From the NCBI RefSeq assembly GCF_008579165.1, contig NZ_BKCN01000003.1: a DNA stretch of 64,000 nt. The stretch is one strand, 5' to 3'. Every line of letters begins with the position of its first letter. The stretch's first letter is position 1. This document shows, piece after piece, positions 18,777 through 28,772 of this stretch. The translations under genes were made by a program, and so were the position numbers. The stretch comes from Iodidimonas nitroreducens. GTDB taxonomy: Bacteria > Pseudomonadota > Alphaproteobacteria > Sphingomonadales > Rhodothalassiaceae. Below the pieces are notes generated by a model. It was not told where the DNA came from and did no database searches. It saw only the letters and a program-made list of their open reading frames with translations.

Positions 18777-19541
18777 TCAAAAGGGAAGGATGATATCTAG
18801 GAATTCCTGACCATAGCGGGGTCTTTGAATATCGCTGAGCACGCCGCGGCCGCCATATTGAAAGCGGGCTTCGGCAATCTGGTCATAGCGAATGGTATTA
18901 TCGGTGGCCACATCTTCGGGGCGGATGATCCCGGCGATACGAACTTCGCGTAATTCAGAATTCACGCGCAATTCCTGTCGCCCGGAAATCACGAAATTTC
19001 CATTCGGCAATTCCTGAATCACAATGGCGGCCACCCGCAAACTGATTTCTTCCTCACGGTCGATCTCGCCTTCACCATTATGCTGACTGTTGCTATTGAG
19101 ATCGATAGCGGCCGAAGGATCAAAGCTATTGGGCAGGGCATCATCCAATTCCCCTGGCAGGCCGAAAAATCCATCAAGCCCCAGATCGGAATTGGCGGTC
19201 CGGTTTTGCCGGGTGGAATTGGTTAATTCCGCTTCATCATCTATATCGATCACCACGGTTAAAAGATCGCCGATGGATTGGGCGCGCAGATCCCGGAAAA
19301 AGGTTTTTTTCCCCGCTGTCCATAAAGCATTGGGTGGCAGGGTCTGATCACCCATGGCGGGCAGGGGGTAGCTCACCACCTGATCCTCCCGGCGCTGCTG
19401 GGGATCTTCAACCGGGGTCATTTGTGGATCTTCGCCGATCCGCCCCAAGCGCCCGGAACAGGCGCTGAGGCTGGTGCCAAGGCTGGCCAGCAGAATGGCT
19501 TTGAAAGCGGCGGACTTAAAAACTGACTTCAACATGGCCAT
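18777..19541 (-). CDS. flgH: Flagellar L-ring lipoprotein FlgH
   Basis: FlgH forms the outer-membrane L ring. A lipoprotein signal is visible, with the lipobox-like LGTSLSAC. Downstream are the FlgH segments SLFRD-like FFRDLRAQSIGDLLTVVIDI, ELTNSTRQNRT, and RQELRVNSELREVRIAGIIR. The longer frame starts with TTG at 19562; ATG at 19541, preceded by AAGGA, is the better start, giving a 26-base overlap with flgA. Confidence 0.93.
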   Translation of the reverse strand: MAMLKSVFKSAAFKAILLASLGTSLSACSGRLGRIGEDPQMTPVEDPQQRREDQVVSYPLPAMGDQTLPPNALWTAGKKTFFRDLRAQSIGDLLTVVIDIDDEAELTNSTRQNRTANSDLGLDGFFGLPGELDDALPNSFDPSAAIDLNSNSQHNGEGEIDREEEISLRVAAIVIQELPNGNFVISGRQELRVNSELREVRIAGIIRPEDVATDNTIRYDQIAEARFQYGGRGVLSDIQRPRYGQEFLDIILPF

Positions 19542-20208
19542 GACCGATAATCCTTGCTTCAATAACTTTCTTGCTGGCGATATTCATCACCTGCACCATT
19601 TCATGCATTCCGCCATCGGAAAGAGCGCGCCCTTTGCCGGTGATTTTCATCTGTGCGGAATGATAAGAAATCTCGACGAGGCTATTGCGACTGACGATGG
19701 TGCGTGCACCGATCTGGTGGGCTTCGATGGGTCGTCCTGCGGGCAAAGCGCGGCGGGCCTCCTGACCGATCAGATCTCTGCCATCGAGCACAGCATCGGG
19801 CGAAATGTCAGACAGGCGTAATGGCTCGCGCACCAGATCAGCGGCGGTGATCATTTCCCCGGGCCGGATGGTGCGGTTTGGCACGATGGCTGGCTTTTCG
19901 ACATAAGCGCGGCCATAAATCCGGGCAAGATGGCCGCCGGTATCGATGAGCGCGCTGAAGCGACCCGAAGCGCGGTCGTAATCGATCTGCTGGATGTGCA
20001 TGGCCTCGGTGATGCCCTGGCTTGCTACCCTGACGATCAGGGTTTCATCGGCATCGAGCATATTGTCCTGCTGGCTCAGGATGTGCTCTGCCAGTTTATT
20101 TTCCAAAGCAATGCTGGCCCATGCGGGATGCCCCGGAAAAAGCGCGGCATAGCCGCAGATAGCAAAGCAGAGCAATCCTTGCATGATGATACGAGCCATG
20201 GCGTTCAT
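19516..20208 (-). CDS. flgA: P-ring assembly chaperone FlgA
   Basis: FlgA is the periplasmic chaperone for FlgI. The 230-residue product has a signal peptide ending near HPAWAS, then the SAF-type domain: PNRTIRPGEMITAADL, LIGQEARRALPAGRPI and the closing GKALSDGG-like GRALSDGGMHEMVQVMN. Length and motifs are normal for alphaproteobacterial FlgA. It lies between flgG and flgH on the minus strand. Confidence 0.92.
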   Translation of the reverse strand: MNAMARIIMQGLLCFAICGYAALFPGHPAWASIALENKLAEHILSQQDNMLDADETLIVRVASQGITEAMHIQQIDYDRASGRFSALIDTGGHLARIYGRAYVEKPAIVPNRTIRPGEMITAADLVREPLRLSDISPDAVLDGRDLIGQEARRALPAGRPIEAHQIGARTIVSRNSLVEISYHSAQMKITGKGRALSDGGMHEMVQVMNIASKKVIEARIIGHGHVEVSF

Positions 20209-20228
20209 CCTTGATGCCTTGTCAAAAT

Positions 20229-21013
20229 CTAGCGCAGATTGGTCACGGTCCGGGCCATTTCATCGGCGGATTCGATGATTTTGGAATTCATTTCATAGGC
20301 GCGCTGCACGGTGATCAGATTGGTGATTTCCTCAACGATATTGACATTCGATCCTTCAACGAAGCGCTGGCGCAAGCGCCCAAACCCTTCTTCGCCGGGA
20401 ATGCCCAATTGCGGATCGCCCGAAGCGGCTGTTTCGCGAAACAGATTATCACCCAAAGCTTCCAGCCCCACTTCATTGAGAAAAGCAACAAGGGTGATCT
20501 GCCCCTGAGCCACAGGATCATCCTGGCCATCCACCACGGCAAACACCTCGCCCGAGCGATTGATGATGATATCTGTGGCTTCCTGGGGAATGAAAATGCC
20601 CGGATCGATCTGAAAACCCTCATTGGTGACAATCTCTCCCTCATCGGAAAGCTGGAAATTGCCGGCCCGCGTATAGGCGGTTTCCCCATCGGGCAGGGTT
20701 ACGGCGAAAAATCCCCGGCCTTCGATGGCCACATCAAGGGGATTGGATGTCTGGATCAGCGAACCCTGGGTGCCGATTCGGCTGACGGCGGCGGCCTTTA
20801 CGCCCAGTCCCAATTGCACCCCGGCAGGACGATGGTGCCCGCATCCGAAGAAAAGGCACCCTGCCTTGTTTCTGTCTGGTACATCAGATCAGTAAATTCG
20901 GCCCGATTGCGCTTGAAGGATGTGGTGTTCACATTGGCAATATTATTGGCAATCACCTCAACATTCATTTGCTGTGCCATCATGCCGGTGGCGGCGATTT
21001 TCAAGGCTCTCAT
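20229..21013 (-). CDS. flgG: Distal rod protein FlgG (one frame break)
   Basis: FlgG builds the distal rod. The N-terminal ALKIAATGMMAQQMNVEVIA followed by NNIANVNTTSFKR is the classic FlgG start, and the C-terminal QRAYEMNSKIIESADEM is the matching end. The break is at about 20827: on the coding strand GTCCTGCCGGGG should read GTCCCTGCCGGGG, restoring G-T-I-V-P-A-G-V-Q-L-G-L, an almost invariant FlgG segment. The repaired protein is about 262 residues, the family norm. Confidence 0.95.
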
Positions 21014-21054
21014 GACGGATCTCCTCAGGAAAATTGAAGGGGGGCGCTGTGGTA

Positions 21055-21789
21055 TCAGCTTCGGCGGCCAAGCCTGCTGATGGCTTCACGCTTTAATTCA
21101 TCGCCATTTTCAATGAACTCCGTGGCTTGCTGAAAGGCGCGGGAAATATCCATCATGCGCACCATTTCCAGTATCGGCTGCACATTGGATTGCTCCAACG
21201 ATCCCTGAATGAGCGCGCTTTCCAAAGCCGGTTGCGGCGGCGCCACGGCGGCATAAAGGCCATCGGCGGCGCGTGTCAGGCTTTGATCTTCGGGAAATTG
21301 AACAAGTCCGATCTGGCCGACCTGCTGCTCGAACTCCCCCAGCTTTTGGGAAATCATGCCATTTTTGGCTATCTGTATCGGCCCGCCTTCCGGGTCGATG
21401 GCAATGGGGGCCTGGTTGATATCAAGGATCGGCAGCCCGCTAATGCGGGTGACCAGAACGCCATCGCGGGAAATCGCCATCCGGCCATCCCGGCTGTGCA
21501 AAATCCCTGCTGGGGCATCCACACTCAGCCAGCCTTCCCCCATGATCGCCAGATCGAGGGGATTGCCGGTTTCATCCAGATTGCCTTGGCGCACATTAAG
21601 AAAATTCGCTTTATCGATCACAAATGACACTGGATCAGATAGCCCGGCTTTCTCCATGGATTGATCAAAAAGGGTGCTGTCGCCGCGATAGGCCACTGTG
21701 CCGGCATTGGCAATATTATGCGCCACGATATCAAAGCTGCGTTCCAAAGCCACTTGGCGCGACAGCCCCACATAAAGCGATGTATCCAT
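21055..21789 (-). CDS. flgF: Proximal rod protein FlgF
   Basis: FlgF is a rod protein of the FlgF/FlgG type. It begins MDTSLYVGLSRQVALERSFD followed by VAHNIANAGTVAYRGD, and ends with a helical segment containing MMDISRAFQQATEFIENGDE. The frame extends upstream to 21831, but MDTSLYVG at 21789 is the conserved start. It is the first gene of the operon flgF-flgG-flgA-flgH-fliL-like. A candidate regulatory box lies 48 bases upstream. Confidence 0.93.
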   Translation of the reverse strand: MDTSLYVGLSRQVALERSFDIVAHNIANAGTVAYRGDSTLFDQSMEKAGLSDPVSFVIDKANFLNVRQGNLDETGNPLDLAIMGEGWLSVDAPAGILHSRDGRMAISRDGVLVTRISGLPILDINQAPIAIDPEGGPIQIAKNGMISQKLGEFEQQVGQIGLVQFPEDQSLTRAADGLYAAVAPPQPALESALIQGSLEQSNVQPILEMVRMMDISRAFQQATEFIENGDELKREAISRLGRRS

Positions 21790-21836
21790 GATCCACTCTC
21801 TCAATTTGAACCTGAATTTAATGTACAGCACGTAGT

Positions 21837-21851
21837 TTAAATCGAAGTTTC
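21837..21851. promoter_or_regulatory. Weak CtrA-type box between flgF and the TPR/motAB operon (two mismatches)
   Basis: The sequence reads TTAA-ATCGAAG-TTTC, two mismatches from TTAA-N7-TTAA. It lies in the AT-rich divergent promoter region, 48 bases from flgF and 40 bases from the TPR gene, and its first half and spacer start match the perfect box before flgB (TTTAAATCG). Confidence 0.3.
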
Positions 21852-21890
21852 AAAACAAAAGATCGTTGAATGAAGTAAAGAATTGCAAAA

Positions 21891-23871
21891 ATGATGAAAA
21901 ATTTAAATAAAAAATTTGTCATTAAATTTTATATATTTTTGGGGTGCTTATTATTTTTGCCGCACTCCCATGGTGTTTTTGCACAATCCATGGTGATTCC
22001 TCGGCCCAAGCCTATCAAGGCTGAGGGGGTGGCGGCTGTTGCCGATAAACATCGGTCCTCCGCATCTTTATGGGCGCTGGGGATGCAATATTGCCGCTTG
22101 CCGACCAAAGCCCTGTTCAGCGATCCCATCATCCCGCCGATCCCATCGGATCGCAGTTTCCAGGAACAGCGCGCTGCCTATCATGTGGCTTTATCCCGTT
22201 TTGATAAGGCTCTTTGGCCTATCAAATGGCGCTCAAGGACCTCGCCCGTTTTTATTTTGGCCATGCCATGCTGGCTGAAACTCTGGCGGTTTTGCGCGAT
22301 GATCCTGCCCCCGATCCAGCACTTTTGATGGCGTCGCACATTCTGCTCGATCGCCCCATGGATGAGCCAGATTGGCGGGATGGCTGGTGGATGGGGATCG
22401 CGATGCCTGCCTATGGGCGGCAGCGCAATCGGCTTTGAAAGGCGGGCCATTGGCCGATCATCTGTGGTTAGGGGCAGCCTATCGGCGCCTTGCCGCCTAT
22501 CCTTTATGGTTGCGCGGGCGGCTGACGGCGATCTTTGCAGAGTCCTTGGTGGAAACGGGCCGGGTCGAGGAAGCGGCGGATTTGCTCGGGGCGGAAAGCT
22601 TGCCTTCCCGGTTATCTGAACCCCGGTTGTCTGAACAGACAAATATCTTGCCAGCCGATCAGGCTGCCCTGCTCATGATCCGGGGGCGGATCGCCGATAA
22701 TCAGGCTTTATATGAAGAGGCAAGAGCCCTTTATCTCGATGCCATGGCCGGGGAAGGGAGTGCCGCTATCGAAGCGCGCTTGCGCTTGCTGCTGATGGTG
22801 GCAAAACGCCAAGACATAACCATGCCCCAATTGATCACAGCCCTTGAGGCTTTGCGCTATGATTGGCGTGGCGATGGGATCGAAGCGCAGGTGATGCTGG
22901 CTTTGGCCGCGGCCTATCGGCAGATAGGGCAATCCATTGAAAGCGGCCTTGTTTTGCATGATGTGATCACGGCTTTTCCGGGCAGCCTGTGGGCGCTGGT
23001 GGCGCGGGAAAAATTATCCGAACTGGTTCATGCTTTGGTTAAGCCAAAGGGGGATGACGCGATCCCGGATGAAGATCGGCTGGCGGTGATCGATTTTCTG
23101 CTGGTAAGCCATGCTGATCATGAGCCGGGGCTGATCCAGCGTGAAATCACCCGCTATTCCAGCCATTATCTGATGGCGGCGGGCCTGCCCATGGCGGCAG
23201 CCCGCATGATGCAGGCCTATCGTGCCGCGATCAGCCCACAGGAGGCAGATGCCTTTGCGATCAACCATGCCCATGCCCTGATGGCGGCATATCAGCCGGA
23301 GATGGCTGCGGCCATTCTGGATGCGGCCAATCCGCAAAAGCCGCCCCTGCTGGCCGAGGTTGATCCTTTATGGCTTGAAATCAGGATCGCCATTGCGCGC
23401 GATGAGCAAAGCCGTGCCGCCGCGCTGATCGCCGAATATGAAGCGGAAAATCCCCTGGGTGCTGCGGATTTTTATTGGCAGATCAGGGCTTGGGCGAAGG
23501 CGGCTTCGGCCTATGAAGCGGCGATGGCCGCTGCGGATCCCATGGCCCTGTCCCCAAAACAGCGCCGGCGCTTTCTAGTGGCGTCATATCTGGCCGGAAA
23601 CAATCTGGCCCGAAACAATCTGGCTCCAGATGATCTATCGGCAGGCCATGCGGCTCTTTATGCAGCCCTTTATGGTGCTGACCTAAAAGCGCCGTCAGCG
23701 CTCGCGTCCCAACCGTCTCGCGATGGATCATCCCCCAGGGCCGAACCTTTGAGCCATGCCGAGATGCTGAGGCAGGACCTGCCGGATATCACGGCGCTGG
23801 GCACGATCATCGAGCAGATCACCGAAGATATTTTAAATCAGCAACAAGATTTCAATGCAGCAGAAGGCTGA
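21891..23871 (+). CDS. Periplasmic TPR-like protein upstream of motAB (two frame breaks)
   Basis: Three frames make up one gene. The N-terminus has a signal peptide (FLGCLLFLPHSHGVFAQS) and then a proline-rich segment. A missing T at about 22213-22215 (CTCTTTGG to CTCTTTTGG) joins SRFDKAL to LAYQMALKDLARFYFGHAML. A second missing T at 22372-22373 (GATTGG to GATTTGG) joins RPMDEPD to LAGWLVDGDRDACLWAAA. The repaired product is about 660 residues, mostly helical repeats rich in alanine (EEARALYLDAMAGEGSAAIE, LAAAYRQIGQSIESGLVL) that resemble tetratricopeptide repeats. It sits 45 bases before motA, so a role at the stator or peptidoglycan side of the motor is inferred from position. I recognise no named family. 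Confidence 0.75.
22606..22636 (+). repeat. Short tandem direct repeat inside the TPR gene
   Basis: A 15-base unit of the form CCCGGTT(A/G)TCTGAAC occurs twice in a row, coding for R-L-S-E-P twice. A second small duplication at about 23590-23625 encodes LAGNNLARNNLAPDDL. Both look like slippage duplications within coding sequence. Confidence 0.75.
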
Positions 23872-23916
23872 GGGGGTGACGCTCATGCCGCAGAAGCCGC
23901 AAAAGGGAGGCAAATC

Positions 23917-24806
23917 ATGAATATGATTATCGGTGCGATCATTGTGATCGCCAGTGTTTTGGGCGGCTTTGCAGCCCTTGGCGGGCATGTGGATCTGTTA
24001 TGGCAGCCTTATGAAATTCTGATCATTGTGGGGTCGGCCATCGGGGCCTTTACCATTGGCAATCCGCGCCGGGTGATCCGCGATACCGGCCGGGCGCTGA
24101 TGGGGTTATTGGGAAATAACAAATATAAGCGCGCTGATTATCTGGAATTACTGTCTTTGCAATTTGCCCTTTATAAGCAGGCAAAAGCCAAGGGCATGAT
24201 GTCGTTAGAACGCGATATCGATGATCCTTTTTCCAGCGATCTGTTCAATAAATTTCCCGGCATCCTGAAAAATGAACGCGGTCTTTTGTTCATCACCGAT
24301 TATCTGCGCCTGATTTCATTGGGATCGGAACGCGCCCATGAGCTGGAAGCCTGATGCAGGAAGAAATGGAAACCATGCAAAGGGAGCAGGCCCAAGCCCC
24401 AAAGGCCCTGCATCGGGTGGCGGAAAGCCTGCCTGCATTGGGAATCGTGGCGGCCGTTCTTGGGGTGATCAAGGCGATGGGGGCGATCAATCAGCCGCCA
24501 GAAATTCTGGGTGGATTGATTGCCGGTGCTTTGGTCGGCACCTTCATGGGGGTGATGCTGTCTTATGGCTTTGCCTCGCCGGTGGCGGTGGCGATCAAAA
24601 CCCGGCGCGAGGAAGATCTGAATTATTTCACCTGCATCAAGGCCGGGCTTTTAGCCTATCTCAATGGCTATGCGCCCCAGATTTGCGTTGAATATGCCCG
24701 CAAGGTTCTGATCACCGAAATGCGCCCCAGTTTTTATGAGGTGGAAGAAGCGACGATGCTGGCGGTGGCGATGAACAGAAAACAGGAAGAACAGGCGGCG
24801 GCCTGA
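23917..24806 (+). CDS. motA: Flagellar motor stator protein MotA (one frame break)
   Basis: MotA forms the proton channel of the stator with MotB. The N-terminus MNMIIGAIIVIASVLGGFAA with GHVDLLWQPYEILIIVGSA is typical. The frame ends early at 24354; restoring a C at 24350-24351 (GAAGCCTGATG to GAAGCCCTGATG) gives E-L-E-A-L-M-Q-E-E-M-E and continues through VAESLPALGIVAAVLGVIKA, which holds the conserved proline of the rotor-coupling and channel region. The repaired length of about 296 residues is normal. A GGGAGG site precedes the start. motB follows after 24 bases. Confidence 0.95.
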
Positions 24807-24830
24807 TCTCAAATCTTGAAAGTGTGAACC

Positions 24831-25833
24831 ATGGCCAAAAAACCGGATAATCTGATCATCATCCGCCGTCCGAAATTATCGGATGATGATGATGGCGAGC
24901 ATGATGCGTGTGGAAAATTGCTTATGCCGATTTTACCACGGCCATGATGGCATTTTTTCTGGTTTTATGGCTCGCCACCATCACCACCGAAAGCCAGCGC
25001 GATGGGCTGACCGATTTTTTCAATCCGGTTTCGGTGTCTCGCTCCAATTCAGGGGGCGAAGGCATCATGGGCGGACGCTCTGTGGATCAACAGGGTTCGC
25101 TCACCTCTCCCCATGCCGAGGGCGAGCGCAGCCTGCCGGTTTCATCCCCGCCGGTGGAAGCCGAAATCGGCAGCGAAATTCGGGCCCCTTATCTGGGCGA
25201 TGATTTAAACCTGCCCACAGGCAATGAGGCAAGCGCGGATGCGCGCCGCCTTCTGGCCGAAATGGATGAAGCGTGAAAGCCGAAATGCGCAGGATCAAAA
25301 CCATGGCAGAAAGCGAGACCACGGCCATGGATGGGCTTGAGGAAGCAATCCTGAATGCGATCAAGGCCGAAGACGATTTGACGGACCTGCTTTCGGTGAT
25401 GCTGTTTGAACGTACACCTGAAGGATTGTTGATCCAGATCACTGACAAGCAAGGCTTTGCGATGTTTGCCACGGCGCAATCCCAACCAGGGGACCGCGCA
25501 GCGCTTTTGCTTGATCTGGTGGCCCGGGCTTTGAGACGGGTGGATAATCCGATCATCGTGCAGGGCCATACCGATGGCGCAGGTTATTCGGCAGAAGCTT
25601 TTGGCAATTGGGAATTATCGGCAGCCCGCGCCAATGCGGCCCGGCGGCTTTTGGAATCCGGCGGGGTGGCAGGCGATCGGATCAGGAAAATCGAGGGGAT
25701 GGCCGATCGCGATCCCCTGATCATGGATCGCCCCCTTGATCCGCGCAATCGGCGGATTGCTATTCATGTTTTGCGGCAAACACCCTTGGCGGTGAATCTG
25801 TTGCCGGAATTTTCCAATAAATACCGCCGTTGA
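24831..25833 (+). CDS. motB: Flagellar motor stator protein MotB (two frame breaks)
   Basis: MotB anchors the stator to peptidoglycan. The start MAKKPDNLIIIRRPKLS is in one frame. A missing base near 24906 (GATGCGTGTGG to GATGGCGTGTGG) leads to WKIAYADFTTAMMAFFLVLW, the single membrane helix with the proton-binding aspartate (in YADF). A second missing base near 25273 (GAAGCGTGAAA to GAAGCGGTGAAA) leads into the OmpA-like domain with VQGHTDGAGY and a C-terminal NRRIAIHVL. The repaired protein is about 334 residues. Confidence 0.93.
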
Positions 25834-25902
25834 ACAAGCATAAGAAGGCGGGGTGTGCTGGATAGGCAAATAAATATCTAAAAATATCAGTAAAAGTGAA
25901 AT

Positions 25903-25917
25903 TTCATCGCAGTTTAA
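25903..25917 (+). promoter_or_regulatory. Candidate CtrA-type box before flgE (one mismatch)
   Basis: The sequence reads TTCA-TCGCAGT-TTAA and ends 57 bases before the flgE start, in an AT-rich intergenic stretch. It differs from TTAA-N7-TTAA at one base. Confidence 0.4.
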
Positions 25918-25974
25918 AGTGACGGGCCTAGTCTTGGGAGAGCGATGAATGAACCCCATAGAGGAGTAGACGAC

Positions 25975-27257
25975 ATGAGTTTGGGAAGCGCATTACAAGC
26001 CGGGGTGAGCGGTCTTTTGGCTCAGGCCACCAGATTGGCGACCATTTCCGATAATCTGGCAAATTCTTCTGTGGTTGGCTTCAAACGATCGGATGTTGAT
26101 TTCACATCCCTATTCGTGGGCACCGGCGGCGGCAGCAGTTTTGCCGCATCAGGCACCATTCCCAATGTGCGCACCGATATTTCCCTGAATGGAACCATCA
26201 CCACATCGAGTGGCAGCACCGATCTGGCGATTGCCGGGCGCGGCATGTTTGTGGTGACATCGGATGTTGCGGGTACCGGGGCCAATGAATTTGCCCTCAC
26301 CCGTGCCGGGCAGTTTTCCCCTGATGCCAATGGCTTTTTGCGCAATAGCGCGGGCTTTGTGCTTCAGGCTTTGCCCTTAATCCCGATGGCAGCTTTGCCG
26401 CAGGGGTTCCCAGCCGCGATACATTCGGCAGCTTGCAGCCGGTCAATATCAATGCGTTCAATAATATCGGCACCCCCACAACCCAATTGGGCCTGCAGGG
26501 CAATCTGCCGGCGCAATTGACCGGGCTTGCCCCGCCTCCCGGCCCGCTGGTGACATCGGTGGAATATTTCACGCCTTTGGGGGCCGCCCAAACCCTGACC
26601 CTTGAATGGCAGGCCACGGCCACCCCCAATCAATTCGATCTCAGCATCACGGATTTCGATGGCACGGCTTTGGGCACGGTTACCATCGATTTTGATGATG
26701 GCATCACCCCCGGTGTTACGGCGGGATCGCCCGCGGCCTTTACCACCGCCCTTCCCGAAGCCAATGGGGTTGTGACCCTGACCGTCAATGGCGGGCAGGT
26801 CATTGAATTATCCCTGGGCAATGTGGGGGGCTTGAACGGCATCACCCAATTTGTGGGCGATAATTCGGTGCGGGCGCCCGTGCGCGATGGCACCCCGGCA
26901 GGGGAATTGCGGGGCGTGGAAATCGGCGATGATGGCACGGTTTTCGCCATCTTCGATTCCGGGGCAAGGCTCGCCTCTTTCATCGTGCCGGTGGCGGATC
27001 TGGCCAATCCCAATGGCTTGCAGCCCATTGATGGGAATGCCTTTCAACTGACCAGAGACTCGGGAACCTTCCGCCTGTTCAATCCCGGGGAAGGCCCCAG
27101 CGGCGAATTGCGGAGCAATGCTCTGGAAGTGGCGAATGTTGAAATCGCTCAGGAAATCACCTCGATCATCGAAACCCAAAGGGCTTATTCCTCGAATGCC
27201 ACGGTGATCCGCACCGCCGATGAAATGCTGGAAGAAGCCACCCGCCTGAAACGATAA
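25975..27257 (+). CDS. flgE: Flagellar hook protein FlgE (one frame break)
   Basis: FlgE forms the hook. The N-terminus MSLGSALQAGVSGLLAQATR, then ISDNLANSSVVGFKRS, is the conserved D0 helix, and the C-terminus ETQRAYSSNATVIRTADEML is the matching helix. The frame breaks at 26367-26368: CTTCAGGCTTT should read CTTCAGGGCTTT, giving L-Q-G-F-A-L-N-P-D-G-S-F-A-A-G-V and continuing in the frame ending at 27257. The repaired product is about 427 residues. The upstream extension to 25945 is not used: ATG at 25975 follows GAGGAG. flgK and flgL follow. Confidence 0.95.
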
Positions 27258-27299
27258 AATCACTTGATGCCCGGGCTTTAAGCGAAAGGGAGAGCGATC

Positions 27300-28763
27300 A
27301 TGAGTTTGACACTGGCCTTGTCCAATGCGCAATCCGGCTTGCGGGCGGCGCAGCAGCAGATTGCCACCACATCGGTCAATATTGCCAATGCCAGCACGGA
27401 AGGCTTTGTGCGCAAGGATGTGTCGCTCAGCTCATTGGTGCTTGGGGGCGTGGGATCGGGGGTGGTCTCCAGCCAATTGCGCTCGCCGGTGGATCAGCAG
27501 CTTGTGCGCGATATCCGCTTTCAATCCGCGCTCACAGCGGGTGCTGAGGTGCAGGCCGAAGCTTTGAGCCGCTATAGCGATCAATTAGGCGAGCCGGGGG
27601 AGGAGCGATCCATCCCCTTTTTGATCGAAGGTTTGGCCGATGGCTTCAGGGCCTTGTTCGATGCCCCCGCCAGCCCCAGCGCCCAGCGTGGGGCCTTGAA
27701 TGCCGCCAATGCTTTGGTTGATGGCTTTGGCGCTTTGCAAGATACCCTCAATGCCGAAAGGCTGACGGCGGAACAGTCTATTTCCTTTGCCGTGAGTGAA
27801 GCCAATGAACGGCTGGGGCGGATCGAGGATCTGAACCGGGATATCCGGCAAGCCGTGGCTTTAGGCGAAGATGCCTCGGATCTGCAGGATGAGCGCGATC
27901 GCCAGCTTGATGGCTTATCCAGCCTTATGGGGGTGCGCAGTTTTACCCGTGAAGATGGGGAAATGGTGGTCCTCAGCCGCGAAGGGGTCACTTTGGTGGA
28001 TGGCAGGGCCCGGCAAATTGATTTCACGGCTGTGAGCGCCATGCCCCCCAATCTGGTTTTCGGTGCGGGATTGAGCGGGCTGAGCGTTGAAGGGATCGAT
28101 ATCACCCCCGGCGGTGGCGATCCCACATCGATCCAATCAGGCCGATTGGCGGGGCTTTTTGCTCTGCGCGATGAGGTGTTCCCGGCTTTTCAGGCCCAGC
28201 TTGATGGGTTGGCCAGTGGGGTGATCAACAGTTTTCAAAATGCCGATCCCAGCGTTCCGGCCGGTACGCCGGCTTTATTCACCGATGCCGGGGTGGCCCA
28301 TGATCCGACGGCCTTTGCCGTGGGTCTGGCGGGTCGCATCGCCGTGAATGGCGCGCAGGTCGATCCGGCGCAGGGGGGTGTTCTCAGTCGTTTGCGCGAT
28401 GGTGTGGGGGCGATTGTGCCGGGGGCCAGCGGGGATAGCAGCCAGATTGCCAATTTCCTTGATGGCCTGACCGGCACCACAAGCTTTCCCCCCGGCACGG
28501 GGCTTCCCACGTCGCAAACTTTGCTGGGCTTTGCCGCGGCCATGGTGGATCAGCAGCAAACGCAAAGAGTGGCAAAAGAGCGCGATGCCGGGTCCAGCGC
28601 CATTGTGCGCGATACCCTGATGAACCGGCTGGTCAATCAAACCGGGGTGAATGTGGATGATGAAGCCCAAAGGCTTTTGATCATCGAACAGGCCTTTTCC
28701 GCCAATGCCCGGATCATTGCCACGGTTCAGGCGATGTTTGATGAGCTTAATCGTATCAGATAG
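27300..28763 (+). CDS. flgK: Hook-filament junction protein FlgK
   Basis: The 487-residue protein begins MSLTLALSNAQSGLRAAQQQ, followed by VNIANASTEGFVRKDV, and ends with NVDDEAQRLLIIEQAFSANA and RIIATVQAMFDELN, the FlgK N- and C-terminal helices. FlgK (HAP1) joins hook and filament together with FlgL. A ribosome-binding site (AAGGGAGAG) precedes the start. Spacing to flgL is nine bases. Confidence 0.95.
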   Translation: MSLTLALSNAQSGLRAAQQQIATTSVNIANASTEGFVRKDVSLSSLVLGGVGSGVVSSQLRSPVDQQLVRDIRFQSALTAGAEVQAEALSRYSDQLGEPGEERSIPFLIEGLADGFRALFDAPASPSAQRGALNAANALVDGFGALQDTLNAERLTAEQSISFAVSEANERLGRIEDLNRDIRQAVALGEDASDLQDERDRQLDGLSSLMGVRSFTREDGEMVVLSREGVTLVDGRARQIDFTAVSAMPPNLVFGAGLSGLSVEGIDITPGGGDPTSIQSGRLAGLFALRDEVFPAFQAQLDGLASGVINSFQNADPSVPAGTPALFTDAGVAHDPTAFAVGLAGRIAVNGAQVDPAQGGVLSRLRDGVGAIVPGASGDSSQIANFLDGLTGTTSFPPGTGLPTSQTLLGFAAAMVDQQQTQRVAKERDAGSSAIVRDTLMNRLVNQTGVNVDDEAQRLLIIEQAFSANARIIATVQAMFDELNRIR

Positions 28764-28772
28764 GATGGCAAG

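Noticed and set aside
20211..21080. Plus-strand frame opposite flgG and flgF, 289 residues
   Set aside because: The minus strand holds conserved FlgG and FlgF motifs; the plus-strand translation shows no domain and results from codon bias.
24300..25300. Programmed ribosomal frameshifting as explanation for breaks in motA and motB
   Set aside because: Breaks occur in many unrelated genes, without slippery heptamers or downstream pseudoknots, and simple one-base repairs restore conserved sequence.
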